Source: Marthasterias glacialis (lineage: Eukaryota > Echinodermata > Asteroidea > Forcipulatida > Asteriidae). Taken from it: 64,000 nt of DNA. Shown here one piece after another: positions 12,078 through 24,900 of the stretch. Under the pieces are notes generated by a model, which saw nothing but the letters and a program-made list of their open reading frames with translations, did no database searches and was not told the origin of the DNA. How positions within the stretch are numbered: position 1 is the first letter of the stretch; every line of letters begins with the position of its first letter. A program made the position numbers and the translations under genes. The stretch lies in NCBI GenBank assembly GCA_911728455.2, contig OU452228.1, positions 18,096,224 to 18,160,223 on the forward strand, written 5' to 3'.

Positions 12078-13566
12078 TTTAATTCTACATGGGCAGTTAC
12101 ACCTAGAGATGCATTAGCAAAAGCACCAGGCTAAGTTATGAGTTCGGCGTCACTATTTACACTTGAACAATATTTTGCACACTCTTTTAAGTGCATTTTT
12201 TTTGGCTGTGTTCCAACTTTATGCAGTACCAGTGCCCTGGGATTTATCGGCCGACAAATAACAGGCTAGCGATTTCACAAACATCTGGACCGGTTAACCA
12301 TAACATACGCTACTAAACAACGCCCCTCAATGTATTGTGCAAAACGTCCACACCGTGAGACCTTTGGAATTGCTTACCAAAACACAGTTGAGATCGTATA
12401 ACAAAAATTGTTCAGATGCAAATACGGATAACCTGATTATGACTGTACATAATATTTAGTCGAGTAGTAACAACAGAGTGAAGGTCTTTACAACTGGCAA
12501 AAAAGAACGGATATTCATGCACTGACGTACATTATGCACTAACGTCAACTGGAAGTGGTGCGCAGCGTCTAAACCTCATGGGATTGAACTGGCCAAGTAT
12601 TTATGGCGCGCAATAATTCTGAAGTTGTCGTTTGGAAAGGGGAGAATCTAAAGTAGCCACTGCAAAGCGACACTTCAGATTTCAACCAACCGAGTTTCAA
12701 GAACTCACTTCCTGTTTTGTGAATACAGTAATCAGATGCAGGAACAACTTAATATAAAGTGGTTTTGATTTCGTCAACAACTTCAGAACAATGCACTTGA
12801 GACTACAGCAAACAAATCAATGCAGTAGAAATATTTAACATACTATCCAGTTGCTTAATAATAAGTACAAGTGTCAACTTATAACAAAGTGTAAACGGTT
12901 AAATTAATTAAACACATAATGACTTGGCAAGTGTCAGAGATTTTCATCATAAATCATGTCGTCGTTACACAGTTTCACATGACAATTTCAAAATCTCTGA
13001 GCAACCTCAGCGAGTCAAAACACATCAGGTATTAATTTAAACTAAATTCACTGTTTCCACACATATAGAAGTTAAGTTAGTGATTTTTTGTTTGTACATA
13101 TTTTGGTAACAGTACGGAAGGGTACTTGTGTCCGTTCAGCCTAGTGAATGTCCTTGGACTTCTCAGCTCTCCACCCACTCGTCCTGGGGCACAACTTTTT
13201 AAGTACCAGGTGTTGTGCTCGTGAGTCGGATGTCCTGGTCTTCCTGCCAGTGGCCCCGGTGAAGTTTCACCTTCCAATCTGCGTTTCTGCCCAGTTCTTT
13301 GGCTGTGTTATTGTAATATGTGTCCGTTGAATGTCGAAGCACTGTGTCATGGGGGAGTTGTAATTTGTCGATTGAGTTGTTGTCTTTAGCAGGTAGCACC
13401 ATCAAAATCATTGTCCAAAACGAGTAGCTTTTAAGTAGTAGCGGCTGGAACTACTTGTGGCGTTGAAGCTATTTCTCTCCTTCACTCTATCTCATCAAAA
13501 GTTAGGATATATTGCACACACATATCAAAAGAAGGCAAAGTCAAGTTTCTTTGTTTTGTAGATTAT
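12078..13566 (-). other. Possible 3' UTR of the PH-domain gene
   Basis: This interval directly follows the stop codon of the PH-domain gene on its own strand and contains no other recognisable gene or repeat. Reading in the gene's direction, the first canonical-type polyadenylation hexamers I find are ATTAAA at about 12078-12083 and AATAAA near 11765. A transcript end in that area would give a 3' UTR of about 1.5-1.8 kb. This is inference; small frames at 13077-13411 are unsupported. Confidence 0.3.
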
Positions 13567-14349
13567 TTACATGCCATCTGAGCCCGATCGGGACGCTCTG
13601 GGTGTGTCCCACGGTCTGTCACAGTCATGTGGGGCGGGGGTTGAAGTGTGGACGGTACAGCACCTCGGCCGGCACCCAAATTTGTCCAGGTTGTGGAGGA
13701 ACTCGTGTCTTGAGCGGGGAAGGGATGATGACATCTCCCCGTGCTCGGCCTCAAGTTCATGGAGCGATTCCTCCTCCTCTTCTTCCAAGTCTGATGAGTC
13801 GGAGCAGATCTCATCAATCTCCGGCAAGGATGGCATTCTCTGCTGTCTGAGCGAGATGGAGCGAGGTCTCCCGCCCAATCCCAGTTCCGTGACGCAGGGG
13901 GCCGTGAAGGCTTTGACCCACTCATCCCGTTCAGCTTTTGTCTCAGCGCCCAGGACCATGACGCGGCCACCGTCTCCACTCTTCGGGATCACCCTGAAGT
14001 CGGTGTCGCTGCCGCCGACGGACTCAACTCGGCAGCCCTTCAGCTTGAGAACACCACAGTGTCTGCAGTGCTTCTTGTCGGGGTAGAACACCACGAATGG
14101 ATCCAGCGTCTTGGCGTAGATGCTGACTTGAAGACGCTGGCGTCTTGAGCCCATGACGAGCACCAAGCACCCCTTCTTAGACTCGCTCCCTGGTAGAAAG
14201 CTCATGGTTGACTGTGTGTTCCTCATACCAGGCAAAGGAAAGCGATCACTTCCAACCATGTCGATTCGTTTGCAATTCTCAACTAGAAATCTTCGCCGAC
14301 TTCGGACTTCTAGCGGTGTCTGTGATAACTGATGTTTTCTTAGCAGCAT
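13567..14349 (-). CDS. Small intronless PH-domain protein
   Basis: This is a complete 260-codon frame with no intron. Residues about 50-150 form a pleckstrin-homology domain. Visible elements are KKGCLVLVMGSRRQRLQV (first strands), DPFVVFYPDKKHCRHCGVLKLKGC (middle strands) and DTDFRVIP...RVMVLGAETKAERDEWVKAF, the last being the typical closing helix with its near-invariant Trp. PH domains bind phosphoinositides or proteins, so membrane-linked adaptor function is likely, but lipid specificity cannot be read. The tail has a Ser-rich segment, an acidic run (DLEEEEEE, about residues 186-193) and Cys/Pro-rich residues near the C-terminus, probably disordered. The first ATG of the frame is used; other Met residues occur at 31, 41 and 49, all before the domain. 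The frame is GC-rich and contrasts sharply with its AT-rich flanks, and overlapping frames here are shadows. It is reminiscent in size and layout of small inducible PH proteins such as the PHLDA group, but orthology is not established. Confidence 0.85.
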   Translation of the reverse strand: MLLRKHQLSQTPLEVRSRRRFLVENCKRIDMVGSDRFPLPGMRNTQSTMSFLPGSESKKGCLVLVMGSRRQRLQVSIYAKTLDPFVVFYPDKKHCRHCGVLKLKGCRVESVGGSDTDFRVIPKSGDGGRVMVLGAETKAERDEWVKAFTAPCVTELGLGGRPRSISLRQQRMPSLPEIDEICSDSSDLEEEEEESLHELEAEHGEMSSSLPRSRHEFLHNLDKFGCRPRCCTVHTSTPAPHDCDRPWDTPRASRSGSDGM

Positions 14350-14457
14350 GTGACTGAGTGTCTCAGTAAAATGCAGAGGATATAACTCTGAATTGTCTCT
14401 AGAAGTGATGATGATTGCGAAAAGTGTGGTTATGACTAGACTATGGACTGTCGTCTG

Positions 14458-14469
14458 CTTTATATAGGC
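14458..14469 (-). promoter_or_regulatory. TATA box of the PH-domain gene
   Basis: On the minus strand the sequence reads CCTATATAAAGC, a strong TATA match about 110 bp upstream of the ATG at 14349. A start site about 30 bp further along would give a 5' UTR of about 80 bases with no ATG visible in the coding frame. Confidence 0.65.
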
Positions 14470-14557
14470 TCGGTTGAACTAATTTCTATACATACAGTAC
14501 ACTAGTGTATAGTGTACGTGTACATGTACATGTATGTGTGTATCTAGCGGGTGCTCG

Positions 14558-14564
14558 TGACTCA
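14558..14564. promoter_or_regulatory. AP-1 consensus site (proximal)
   Basis: TGACTCA is a perfect Jun/Fos (TRE) consensus, lying about 95 bp upstream of the TATA box of the minus-strand PH gene. Functional use is inferred from position and from the second copy nearby. Confidence 0.5.
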
Positions 14565-14613
14565 GCCGCCGTGCAGCGAGCAGGCGCGGTGATCTGTGTG
14601 TTTATTACGTAGA

Positions 14614-14620
14614 TGAGTCA
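14614..14620. promoter_or_regulatory. AP-1 consensus site (distal)
   Basis: TGAGTCA is the other perfect AP-1 form, 56 bp from the first and about 150 bp upstream of the TATA box. Two exact sites within about 60 bp of a promoter-like region are unlikely to be pure chance but remain untested. Confidence 0.5.
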
Positions 14621-16814
14621 GTCACGCGCCTAGTCACCGTCACTGCCATCTACATGCACGTAGCGGGTCACGGCGCAAGGGAATGGGTAATGAGCAACGG
14701 GGAATATAGATTGGTTTACTACGATGCATCGGGACAAAGCCTTATACAGACTGCGTCTCCATTGAGCAGTCCGCTGTGACTTTGGACCATGGGAGGTAGA
14801 AATCCACCCGCTCCATGTTTGGACATTTCCCTCGGCGTGAAAGAAAACAAAAGTTATATTTTCGGGCGTAAAAATAATACAGCCATTCTCCTCGTCTGGA
14901 TAGTGTGTCATTTTGAAAGACAACGGACAAAATGATTTTGCATTTGAGAGTTTTACGGGTAGATATTTTTTAACACATACAAAAAACTCCCGAGCAGCGA
15001 AGATGCATGAAAAAATTCGCTTTGATACGTAAATTCCCCGGCACTTAAGGCTCCATCAAGCCCGTAAAAATGCTTATTGTTTGTTTTTTATCGCCTTTGC
15101 TTTATGGGCTTGTTTCATCTGTAGATGTTACCTCATTGTACAGTGCCCCTTCATCTTAGCGGTATCCATATGTAAGGAGGAAAACAGGTTTTTTTTCTCC
15201 ATGCAAAGAGAAAGGAGTCTTTCGTGCATTGACTTGAGTTATTGGCCCGGACCATAAGCAGATACACAAACTAATTATCGCACACGATCTATAATTCCCG
15301 CGAAGGCAAAGCACCGCCCACAATTCTTGCTTCATAGGCCACTGCCCACTTCATGCATGCTTGACATTAATAATAATGTCACGTGCGGACAAGTTGGCCA
15401 CAAGGAAATAAAATGCGGTTATGCTTGAGTATTTTGAGGAAAAAAGTGTTCATTTGTTCATAAAATTCTGCTAGACTTGCTGATGTGTTTCTCTATCATG
15501 TCCCTCAATGGGATTTTTTTCATTTTTTCGATCTCATTCGCGGGGGGGGGGGGGGTAGGGTTCTGAGCCCACCTGCCCCCCCCCCCCGGTTACGCCACTG
15601 GCAATGGTAAAACGCGTGTGTTTTGTTTGTGTTTTGCTTTAGAAAAGGACAAACATTCGGGGGTTCACGGAGGAGGACAAACTTCATAACTGATTTTTGA
15701 AAGATTCCATAGGCCTACTCAATAATACAAGAGATGAGAACATTTCGAATAGATTATGACTATGAATAAAATATTCGACCGAAACTTTTGTAAAGGCGTA
15801 TCATACCTTTAAGATTGCTCTGAAATGGCTTTTGTTTTCAACTTTGTGCCTCAGTCCATCAAAAATGAGGAAAGTTCATCTTTCCATTTCTGGTCTCGAA
15901 ACAGCTAAGTAAATTGGATGGGCGGGGTCAAGAAATATAAGTGTTGCATAACTTTTCATTTCCCTTTCGTTTATGGGTTGGTTTTGTTTCCCATGTTCTT
16001 TTTCTTTTTCTTCTTCTTTTTCCCTTCTTCTTCTTCTTTCTAATTACTCGTGAAAGCGATTTTGCAAAAAACAAAATGACAACTTATTATTTCATGCCAG
16101 AATGATTCGTCAGTAAATACCAGCAAAACAATTTTGTCAATAATTCAATTTACAGAGCTTAATTCAAAAATCCATCACTAATAGTACTCTTAGTACTGAT
16201 AGCAAACAAACATCAACAGTTACGCCCCTGAGAAGAGATCAATTAAGTCAGATTATGGAACACAACAATTAAAATCCAAACTTTTGAACAGAATCCATTT
16301 AGTCAGTCCTTCCTTCTCCAAAGACACTTAAGGAAGGTTGACGTACCCTCGATCGTTAAACAGTTCAATAAATTCCTCTTCAGATGAAATGCTGGAATTG
16401 TTACCTAAGAGTTAGCCCTTAATCGTTTCGCGTTTACTTGGAAGATCTGTTTCAGCACTGTCCGGGTTAATCTGTACAGTGGATTTATCTCCACCTCAAT
16501 GTTTACGTGATGACAGCTTGGCTATGCCACTCGTCAAGCCTTATGCATTTTAAATGACTCATGGTTTTCCTCGTATCGCTGATGAGCGGGCCTCTTTGAG
16601 AAGAGAAGCGGGAGGAGTCCCAATAGTACCAGGCGGCGAGGCACTTGTACAACAATGCCAGAAACACAGTTTCCAAGAATATGTGCCAGGGGTTAACTAA
16701 ATGGTCTGTAATTTCTCGGCTTTAAAGATGGTTCATCTGTTAATTTATATCAACACAGAAAGCCCGCGATGGGGGTTATGCAGTGTCACCAAATACATTT
16801 TCTGTTTGAAATTA
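14621..16814. other. Unassigned sequence upstream of the PH gene
   Basis: The first few hundred bases probably hold more promoter sequence. Frames at 14630-14930 (minus) are unrecognised. A short pyrimidine-rich CTT/TTC patch lies at 16005-16040. A G/C-tract element remnant at 15540-15600 has its own entry. Confidence 0.4.
15540..15600. mobile_element. Remnant of the G-tract CAGTGGCGTA family
   Basis: A run of about 14 G starts near 15542 and a long C run ends at about 15588, followed by GGTTACGCCACTG, the reverse complement of the family end CAGTGGCGTAACC. Only the terminal part remains, about 60 bp. Confidence 0.5.
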
Positions 16815-17245
16815 TAAGTCTGGAATGGTTCACTGGTGAGGCCCTAGTTTATTGACGGCTGACGGTACAGCTATAAAGTTGTACAACTTGGTTATACCAT
16901 AAGCTACTCTGTAACGAATGATTCACTGATGAGGCATGGTATAAGACATGGGTGACGGTGTATGGAGGTATAGCCATGATATAACTGAATTTGCAAAACT
17001 TGCTTATACCATACACTGTGAGGCCTGGTGTAAGTCCTGATACGGTATACCTATAAAGTTGCATAACTTGGTTACACCATGTTCTATAGAATGACTCACC
17101 GTGAAGCCTGGAAGGCCTGATAATGACGGTACTATTATATTATATAAAGTTGTCTAACTTGGTTATACCATGTAATAATTATTCCAGAATGATTCAGTGG
17201 TGAGGCCTGGTATGGAAAATTGCATAACTTGGTTATATCATCATG
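16815..17245. repeat. Degenerate tandem repeat, units of about 70-100 bp
   Basis: Five diverged units each contain a form of AATGRTTCACTGRTGAGGC, a TGACGGTA-like segment, then AAAGTTGYAYAACTTGGTTA and TACCAT. Unit length varies, so old divergence plus deletions is likely. The frame on the minus strand across it is repeat translation. Confidence 0.7.
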
Positions 17246-20159
17246 GAAGAAGGAGCCCATTATACAGTTACAATATGATAGTTTAAAATTTGTGAAACGT
17301 CGTTTCAACTGTGAAAGTTGTGCTCAGAAGGTGATTTCGCTTTGGAGAAAAGGGAAACGGTAACAATTTCTTTAACACTACACACAATGAAATAATGTAA
17401 GGTAGACAATTAAATCAAGAGTTGTTAACACTAATTTTCAGAAATTGTCAACATCAAAACATTTGAATGTAAATAACCATTACATTAGTAAATTAGTATT
17501 ACTAACGTCAAGGTATAGCCGTTCACGATAACAACACAGGAAGTTTGTTTCAGTTGCATACGATCTTCACGACAACTACGCAGGCCATTTGTTTGTGTCT
17601 AAGAAGCATTAACATGAATACGAATAGTTTTTATGATGAAACAATCGCGTGGAGTTGCAAGACTCGTCAAGTCTGCCGTGAGTTGCAGCACCAGAATTGG
17701 CCTGAGAATTGCAGGGGGAAACCGTTACGCCTCCCGTTTGACCGGATGATTATGCAAACAAAAACAAGTTTAATCTTCAGGATTTGAGTCCATACTTGAA
17801 AACATATTACACGGACAAGCTACTCATATCGTAAGATATCGTAGGAGCTTTTTTCCGGACTCACAAATTTCAGCTTTTTGCCCCCAGCAGAAGGTCACAT
17901 TAGCAATAACATGGATCTTGCATTAGCAATAACATGGCTCTTTTAAGAAAAAAATACGACATGGATGTTGTATATGTGTTGCTAGAATTACACCCAGTAC
18001 ATTTTGTCCCATTCCTATGCGGAATTCAACTTTCCTGAAGGACTTACAAATAGCAGAAAAACGACAAAACTTTCACACTCAGTTTTCTTGAAACTCAATT
18101 TTTGGACAGTAATTGCTCACGACCTTTTGCCGGTCACACTTTCGTTACGGCCTTCTTCTGGGCAAACGACGATATTTGAAGATTGATTACTAGAGAATTT
18201 GAATCGACGTTTTCAAAGAAAAGAAAAAAAATGCACTTCCTATTTTTGACTCGATTTTTACACGACAAGAAACTTTCTTTTTTTTTTCAATGTTTTTTTC
18301 ATTCAGGAAATTTGAAGGCCAGTGCTCGCTCGACTGATATTCCAGTCTAGCTATCTGCAAATGCAAACTGTTTGGTTTTGGATCTGCAACGGTTCCGCAT
18401 TGCTGCGTATCTATAGTGTAGTTACCATGACCGTTATCACGTCAGTGGTGGTAAAACACTTTGTGTCAATTCATGTTTCCTCCACCAGACTGTTGTATTT
18501 AGGTCACACCATCAGGGCGTAGTTCTTCGTCGAAAAACCTTATTAAAATAGCAAATACTATAAAACATGCAGTACTCACGTGACACGTTAAAATGTATGC
18601 TTTTGTAATAAATAATATTGAAAAGAAAATAGTGTCACGCCTAGACCAAATATGTCCTTCTACAGGTTGTAAGCCATGGGTATTTTCCGAAAAGAAAAGT
18701 GATATCAAATTCATAGAATCAAAGTAGATGGCATTTTACGCTATTTTTGCGCAGATTGAGGGACACGAAGGTCGACAAATAGGTTTAACTAGGGACGCAA
18801 ACACGAACATTAAAATGTTGTTGACAATAATAAGAAAACTAGGCTATGATATGACGTTCGGATCCGCAGCTAATGAAACGTACGTGTCGTGACTTTCTAT
18901 CAATTCCTGTTTGCGATAATTGATATTTCCACGACGAGACAATTTACAAACCCACGCCATTTTCTAAGTATTCTTCCACGTGATCAATAAACCCAAGGAA
19001 TTGCTTGCATGATAAATAATTGTCCAGCCGGGTTCCCTTATTTACCCATGTCTGCAAATCCATACCATGTTCTTGACCCAAAAAAAATTTCTAGAAGGTC
19101 ACTGACGTTTATCGAGTGAGAATCTGGACTGCCTACCGAGAAAGGGGGGGGGGGGCCAGTCAGTGGATTAACCTTGGCGGGGAATCAGCGTTTGTAGCAC
19201 GGGTGGATATCGATCGACGACCCACTGTACTCCAATACTAATGGTAGGCCTATCTCAATTCTCGCAAAGAGGAGAGCTGAGATGGTTGAACTTTGTGCAC
19301 GACGTGCGGAGACAAACAAACCAGTTAGCCGCGATATGGCAATCTCGTTTGTTTTTTAATAATGGCTTAGTGCTGCAAGTACCAGGTTCTCTGAAACGTT
19401 GAATTGCGTCACTGTCATCTACTCTAGATGGGTCGATAAGCCAGCAGTGTTAAAATGCATACCAAGGTGGTGTAGTGAAGAACCATTGCCCTTCGATTGC
19501 TAGCTAGTAAGTCAAACTGCCTTCATGGTCCTTGAAGACGTTCCATCGAGACAAGTCCTTGGTTATTCCACGGGGGGTTAAATTAAACCCATTGACGAGG
19601 AACCGTGAACTCTAGGGTGTGAAAGAAACGAGTGGGGTTGTTAGGTGGTAACTCATTTAACCTTCGTTTGTTTTCAAGTGCATACGGTGAGGGCGGTCAA
19701 CTGCCTGCTAATATCTCCTTGAAAGCGAGTTGTCAACAAACTAGTAATTTAATTGGTCGAGATTGTTCAGTGGTGTGGCACTCAGATTTTCCTTCACCGG
19801 AAAACAAAAAAAACTTGAACGTCATGTTTTTTTTCTCTCGGCTGTTCAGTTTGTAACAAATTTCAAACAATAGACCCCAATACTGATGACAACACCCTTT
19901 TTTTTTTACATCTGCGTTATCCTAATGGAACTTCGAATTCGTAGCCACTCTCATTCCCTGGTCCCCACCATAAGAAAGCGCATATGTAGACAAAGCGTGA
20001 CGTCATTAGTACTTGGGACTATTACACGAATTCGAAAAATCTAATGATGGTGTGTAAATTTTTCGCAAATCAGACAAAGGCGGGAAAGTCTTAATTATAT
20101 TTTCGTCAGAATGCTTTCCGTAGAAGCTTTTAGATGATGATTTTGTATCAATCAAAAAA
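17246..20159. other. Unassigned sequence
   Basis: No gene, RNA or known element recognised in about 2.9 kb. A short duplicated phrase, ATTAGCAATAACATGG, occurs twice at about 17900-17936. A G run lies at 19145-19155. Frames at 17545, 18322, 18499 and 19632 are short and without motifs. Confidence 0.4.
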
Positions 20160-20398
20160 ACACAAAAATACGTGCACACTTTTCAGCATGTAAACACATA
20201 GTCTTAAATTTCGATTGTTACAACCGAAAATAAAATGGGGGGTCTTCAAATTCTATTTTCACGACATTGTCAGTATTTCAGACAGAAATATTCCTATGGA
20301 GGATTGGTACTGGTATGAACTTCCTATAAATAGTAAACTTTCAGACTGATGCTAAAAAAAAATGATGAATACCGGTCCTGTTTTCTACCTTTAAAACA
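20160..20398. mobile_element. TTAAAGG-family MITE, copy 3 (5'-truncated)
   Basis: The interior blocks CGTGCACACTTTTCAGCATG and TTCGATTGTTACAACCGAAA are shared with copies 1 and 4, and the block reading GTACTGGTATGAACTTCC with copy 1. It ends ATACCGGTCCTG...TACCTTTAA. The left end is missing. Confidence 0.6.
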
Positions 20399-21598
20399 AA
20401 ATGCTCACTGAGCACTTAAGTCTTTGTACTGTTCGGTCATTTGGCCGTCTGCAGTGCATACCTATAACTCTACATTTACCTTCCCTCTAGCGTTGTCGTA
20501 TTTATATTCATTAAAACCTTCTTTTTTCTTCTTTTTTAACTTCATTACCTAAACAAGTACACGAGTCGTCTTCCCCCGCATGCCTTCCATACCGGATTAT
20601 CTTCATCAACCGAAAATAAACCACTAAAAAGGTACATTTCTTGCCCCCTGTTTTCCTTGCGTTAAAAACAACAAAATATGCCTGAGTAGCCTTTTTTTCT
20701 CTTTCGTCATTATCACTTGTCAACAACAGGACGCACGTGTTCATTATACAGCTTCCCATTGTAAACGTCAACGCATTTATTTTAATTTTAAAAAAAGACA
20801 AAAAAGGAAAAAGATACGTTTCCGTTACACAGAAGTCGTACGTAAATGGTATTATTTCAAATCATTATTATGCTAATCTTCTGAATTTGTTTGCTGCTTA
20901 ACTTGAAGAGTTCACTGAAAACAACCACACCGCTCTCCCCTCCCCTCATTGCCCTTTTCTTCTTCATTCGAGGTTATGGTATTACTTTTCAATACTTCCA
21001 TGTATGGGCTTTATATAAAAGGTCATTGAACTATTGTCTCCACATTGCTTTACTAACAGCTGTATACCGTGGGCTATTTTTAAGTGAGAAGAAATACAAT
21101 GATTAAAAATAACATCCAAGTATAAACGCCGAAAGATCACCGTTTTGCTCCCTTCCCTCAAAAAGCAGTATAATATTGCCCTGCGTTACGCCGCACCAGT
21201 ATTATAGAGAGACATTACATATATGATAAAATGAGCGCATATATAATGAATATTAAAGTTATAAAATCGGACATCGTGGCGAACTTTCACGTTGGTTTGT
21301 GTATTGTTATTAGATTTGCTGGTATCTATGTTGCATGTAAATTTAGTTGCGGTCACAATACTCTTGCGTAATATGCTTTATCAATAATTGCCGTATTCTC
21401 AGCGTCAGATCTTGTACATGTGACTTTACAGATTTTTGATAAAGGTTCACGAAGAAACTCTGAAAATTCTGCTGAATGTCTTTAAAAATGTTTGTTTTTT
21501 TAGTTGAATATTAAAACCAGGGAGTGAATTCGCAGACGGAAACGATTGCTCGGTATTAAATGATAATGGACTTATTTAAATAGTACCGGTATCCGCCA
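20399..21598. other. Unassigned sequence
   Basis: AT-rich, with no supported gene or element. Frames at 20511-20801 (minus) and 20891-21106 (plus) have no recognisable domain. Confidence 0.4.
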
Positions 21599-21905
21599 AT
21601 GTTGACGCTCAAGGCGCGTGAACCTAGGTACCCCCCTGGTCACTGGGTCATTTTGTGTCATTCCTTAAACCATCTCAGTTCAGTGGGGATGATGCAACCC
21701 GCGCTGCCAACAGCACGTCGAGCTAAATCAATCACAAGAACATCCCTGTCCGCACACAGGTACCCATTCACTCCTGGGTGAAGAGAAGCAACTACAGTTA
21801 AGTACTTGTCTCGCTCAAGTGTAACTACCGGGATTCAAATCCATATACACAATTACGTTGCAGCCACCAGAAATTTAGTCTGGTGCGCTCTTTCCTTGAA
21901 CAGGG
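21599..21905 (-). mobile_element. tRNA-related retroposon (SINE-like), inverted
   Basis: In this orientation the sequence shows CACACAGGTACCCATTCACTC, CTGGGTGAAGAGAAGCAACT, TTAAGTACTTGTCTCGCTCAA and GGGATTCAAATCC, then CAGCCACCAGA...AGTCTGGTGCGCTC. The GGATTCAAATCC block reads GGATTTGAATCC on the other strand, a B-box-like T-arm. The order matches a SINE-type retroposon pattern I associate with marine invertebrate genomes (general knowledge, not searched). It appears diverged. Confidence 0.5.
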
Positions 21906-24900
21906 TCAATGTTGACGAATTATTATACACATTCAAATTGTTAGTTTGAAGAGCTTCTTGTATTTTGAATCTTCTGAATAAAAACAATAAGGTACAGCAT
22001 CGGTAAACTGTGTTACTACTGTAATAGGCGCTCCCGTCTGTTTGAGTGGAGATGATGTTGATCAGCGGGTAATGTTTGCAAACAGCTGCTGGCGATTACT
22101 GAAAATGAAGATGGATGGAAATGAGCGGGCGGATTGATTTATAACTTGTTCCTTCGCAACCTTCACGTGTTTCTGCACGTGGATTGTGATGATTTTCTTT
22201 AATCAAAGGGGAAAAATACAACAGGATCTTATTAACTGGATTCTATTTTTTCAATTTATAACGCAAACTCGTAGCTATTTTATTTTTACTTCTGAATCTC
22301 GCGAGACCAGAGAATTCTGAAGTGCTCTCAGGTGTGGTCTTCTTCTTCTTCTTCTTCTTCTTCTTCTTCTTCTTTTAGTCATTAACCGACTGAACTTCTC
22401 ATCAAAATTCTAATTACAGCCAAAATATACATATTGATTTAATCAACTGAAAAAGTTATTCATTGAGTTACAACCCGTGCATGCATACGTGACTATATTT
22501 GACTGTCGCCGTCATGGTTTTAACTTATTAAAAACAAATCGATTTTTTTAGTGTCTCATTTAAATTTCGGTTTTATTGTTCCCCATTAAAATTACTTCGT
22601 TTGAAAACACCCAAAAAGTACAGAAATTAAAAACACGGGGCTGATGGTAGAAAACTTTCCTGAAATTGCTAAATGCTTTTTTACCGGCTTTTTTTCGCAA
22701 ATGAAATAACGAAATGAGCCGACATTTTCACAGGTTGGTTTTATGACAAATATATTATTTTGTTTAAAGAATGGAAGCATTTACAGTCACTTTACTAATA
22801 TATTGAGCTGGGGCTTTAATCCATCAATGAAATATACTGACGTACACTGGTCAATGTCCACAAACAAAACCGACTTACGGACATTATAACTCACAAATTA
22901 AGACGATTTTTTTTAATCTATCGTGGAAAAGATCCATTATCCAGTGTTCCTTTTGTTTCCTACTTCGGTGTAAGGATACTGACGGTGTTGATAACCTCTT
23001 TTTTCTCGTCTTGACCGGTCGTTTTGGAAATTCATGAATCAACTGTCCATGATTCCTCCACAACAAAAACTAATCTTGGCTTTTGTTTTCGTCTTTTCCT
23101 GTTGTGTGGCAACGAGCCCATGGCGAGGTTTGTTGTGGTCAGGACAGACCGAGGATTTGATACCCCGTTTGACTGTGCGTGCACTTTTTTTTCACTACGT
23201 CACAAGATTCTTTCGGGTGTGCTGTTGAAGACGGTGAGGACGTTTAAAAAAAATGCCAAAACACAAAGAAATAAACAAACAGTGACGTCAATAAATGCCC
23301 ATGATGCCCTCGACCACGTGAGACACAACTGTATTCAAATGTATTGTTTCAAACGATTGTTTAAAAGATCGCATAAACGTTTCGAAAACAACACTTGTTT
23401 TTAATTTTGTTCTGTATTTTGAAAGCTTATAAAAACAAAAAACATGGACCATGTGTACTTCGTACCAATGGAACAGCCACCCACAGGTAGCACCTGTTCA
23501 CATCCTTTGGCCGCGTGCAAAGTATTTTTTCCAGCAAATAGCAAAAATATAAAAAAAACGAGCATTCAACGCTGAGATTGATCATCGATCTTCAGTTGAC
23601 GATTGTAAAAACACATTGAATAGTCGTCAGCTTCGAGCAAACAACATTATTCATTGGCTTCTGGAATTGCTTTATCGATTAATCAATTATCACTTTCCAG
23701 CGCTTTCTGAGTATTTTGTCAATATTTTCACGGCAATTCATATGGTCTTGCTTCAAGCCATTATCTGTGTTTTACATTATAGCTGATTCAACCATGCTTG
23801 ATAAGCGAAGTTACCGAAAGAGAGTTTGATTTTGCAGGTGTTGCGCTTCTTCGGTGTACGAGGTTGCAAACTGTACCATACTCACAGCTCCAATAACCAC
23901 GTGAATACTTTCCCTGGCAAATGGGCCAGGGCACAGAAATAGGCTTGATACATTATAGGCTAGCCATTACCACCATAAAATCTTGCAAGGGCATTTTCTT
24001 TTTTTAACTTAACGAGGATTCCAATAAAACATCTTTGAACAGAACAAGCCAAGAGCGGGAAAACCCCGCGGTCATGGGGTCCTGTTCATTTTGAGGATAT
24101 GAGGTCAATGAGTACATGAATTCATTTAATGAGGACATGCGGTCGTGGGGTCATTCATAATGACAAGAGGTCCTTTATGTCATACAAGGACATGACGCTC
24201 GTATATAAAAGAACAAAAGGTCATATTATATGAGGGCATTAGATGCTGTTTGAGGATATATATAATTTATATGTGTAAGTTTATGAGTTTCTGAAAAAGA
24301 GGTTCGAAACCTCGTCCGTCTTTAAAATGATATGAAAATAAAAAATTGGGGACTTGCAATTTCATCCCATTCGATAATGTAAAAACATGAACATTTTATA
24401 ACACTTTTCAAAGATCTTCCACCAACATGAGTTCACAATTCGTCCGTCGTCACAAACCGTGGCCATGGTAACTGGATGGAATTCCACATCGATTAAAGTG
24501 TTTCTCTTCAACCCGATACAGAACCCATCCATCTGAGAGTGGCGCAGGCGACGATCGGCCAAACCGTGAAACACACGAGTACATGTTTCGACACCAAGCC
24601 ATCAGTTGTGGCGCACGCCTGATTGCCTGATGACGTCATCATCATGTGGATGCGAAGTCAACAACAATGGCCAATGTTGAAACGCATGAACAAATGTCAA
24701 AATAACAAAATACTTCTTTGTAATTAGTGTTGTTTGTACTAAATGCAATCAGAGAGCACTATGTGACAGCAAGGGAACGAGACGTTCCATCACAAGAAAT
24801 ACGTCTTGTAAAAAATAACGCAACTTTTATTTTTAACTACTGCATTTTAATTACTTAAGTGAGTACAAGTGCCCCGGTTAATAATCCACTCCGGGGTGCT

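Noticed and set aside
13563-14086. 138-codon minus and 171-codon plus frames within the PH gene
   Set aside because: They are shadow frames of a GC-rich coding sequence; only the 260-codon frame contains a PH domain.
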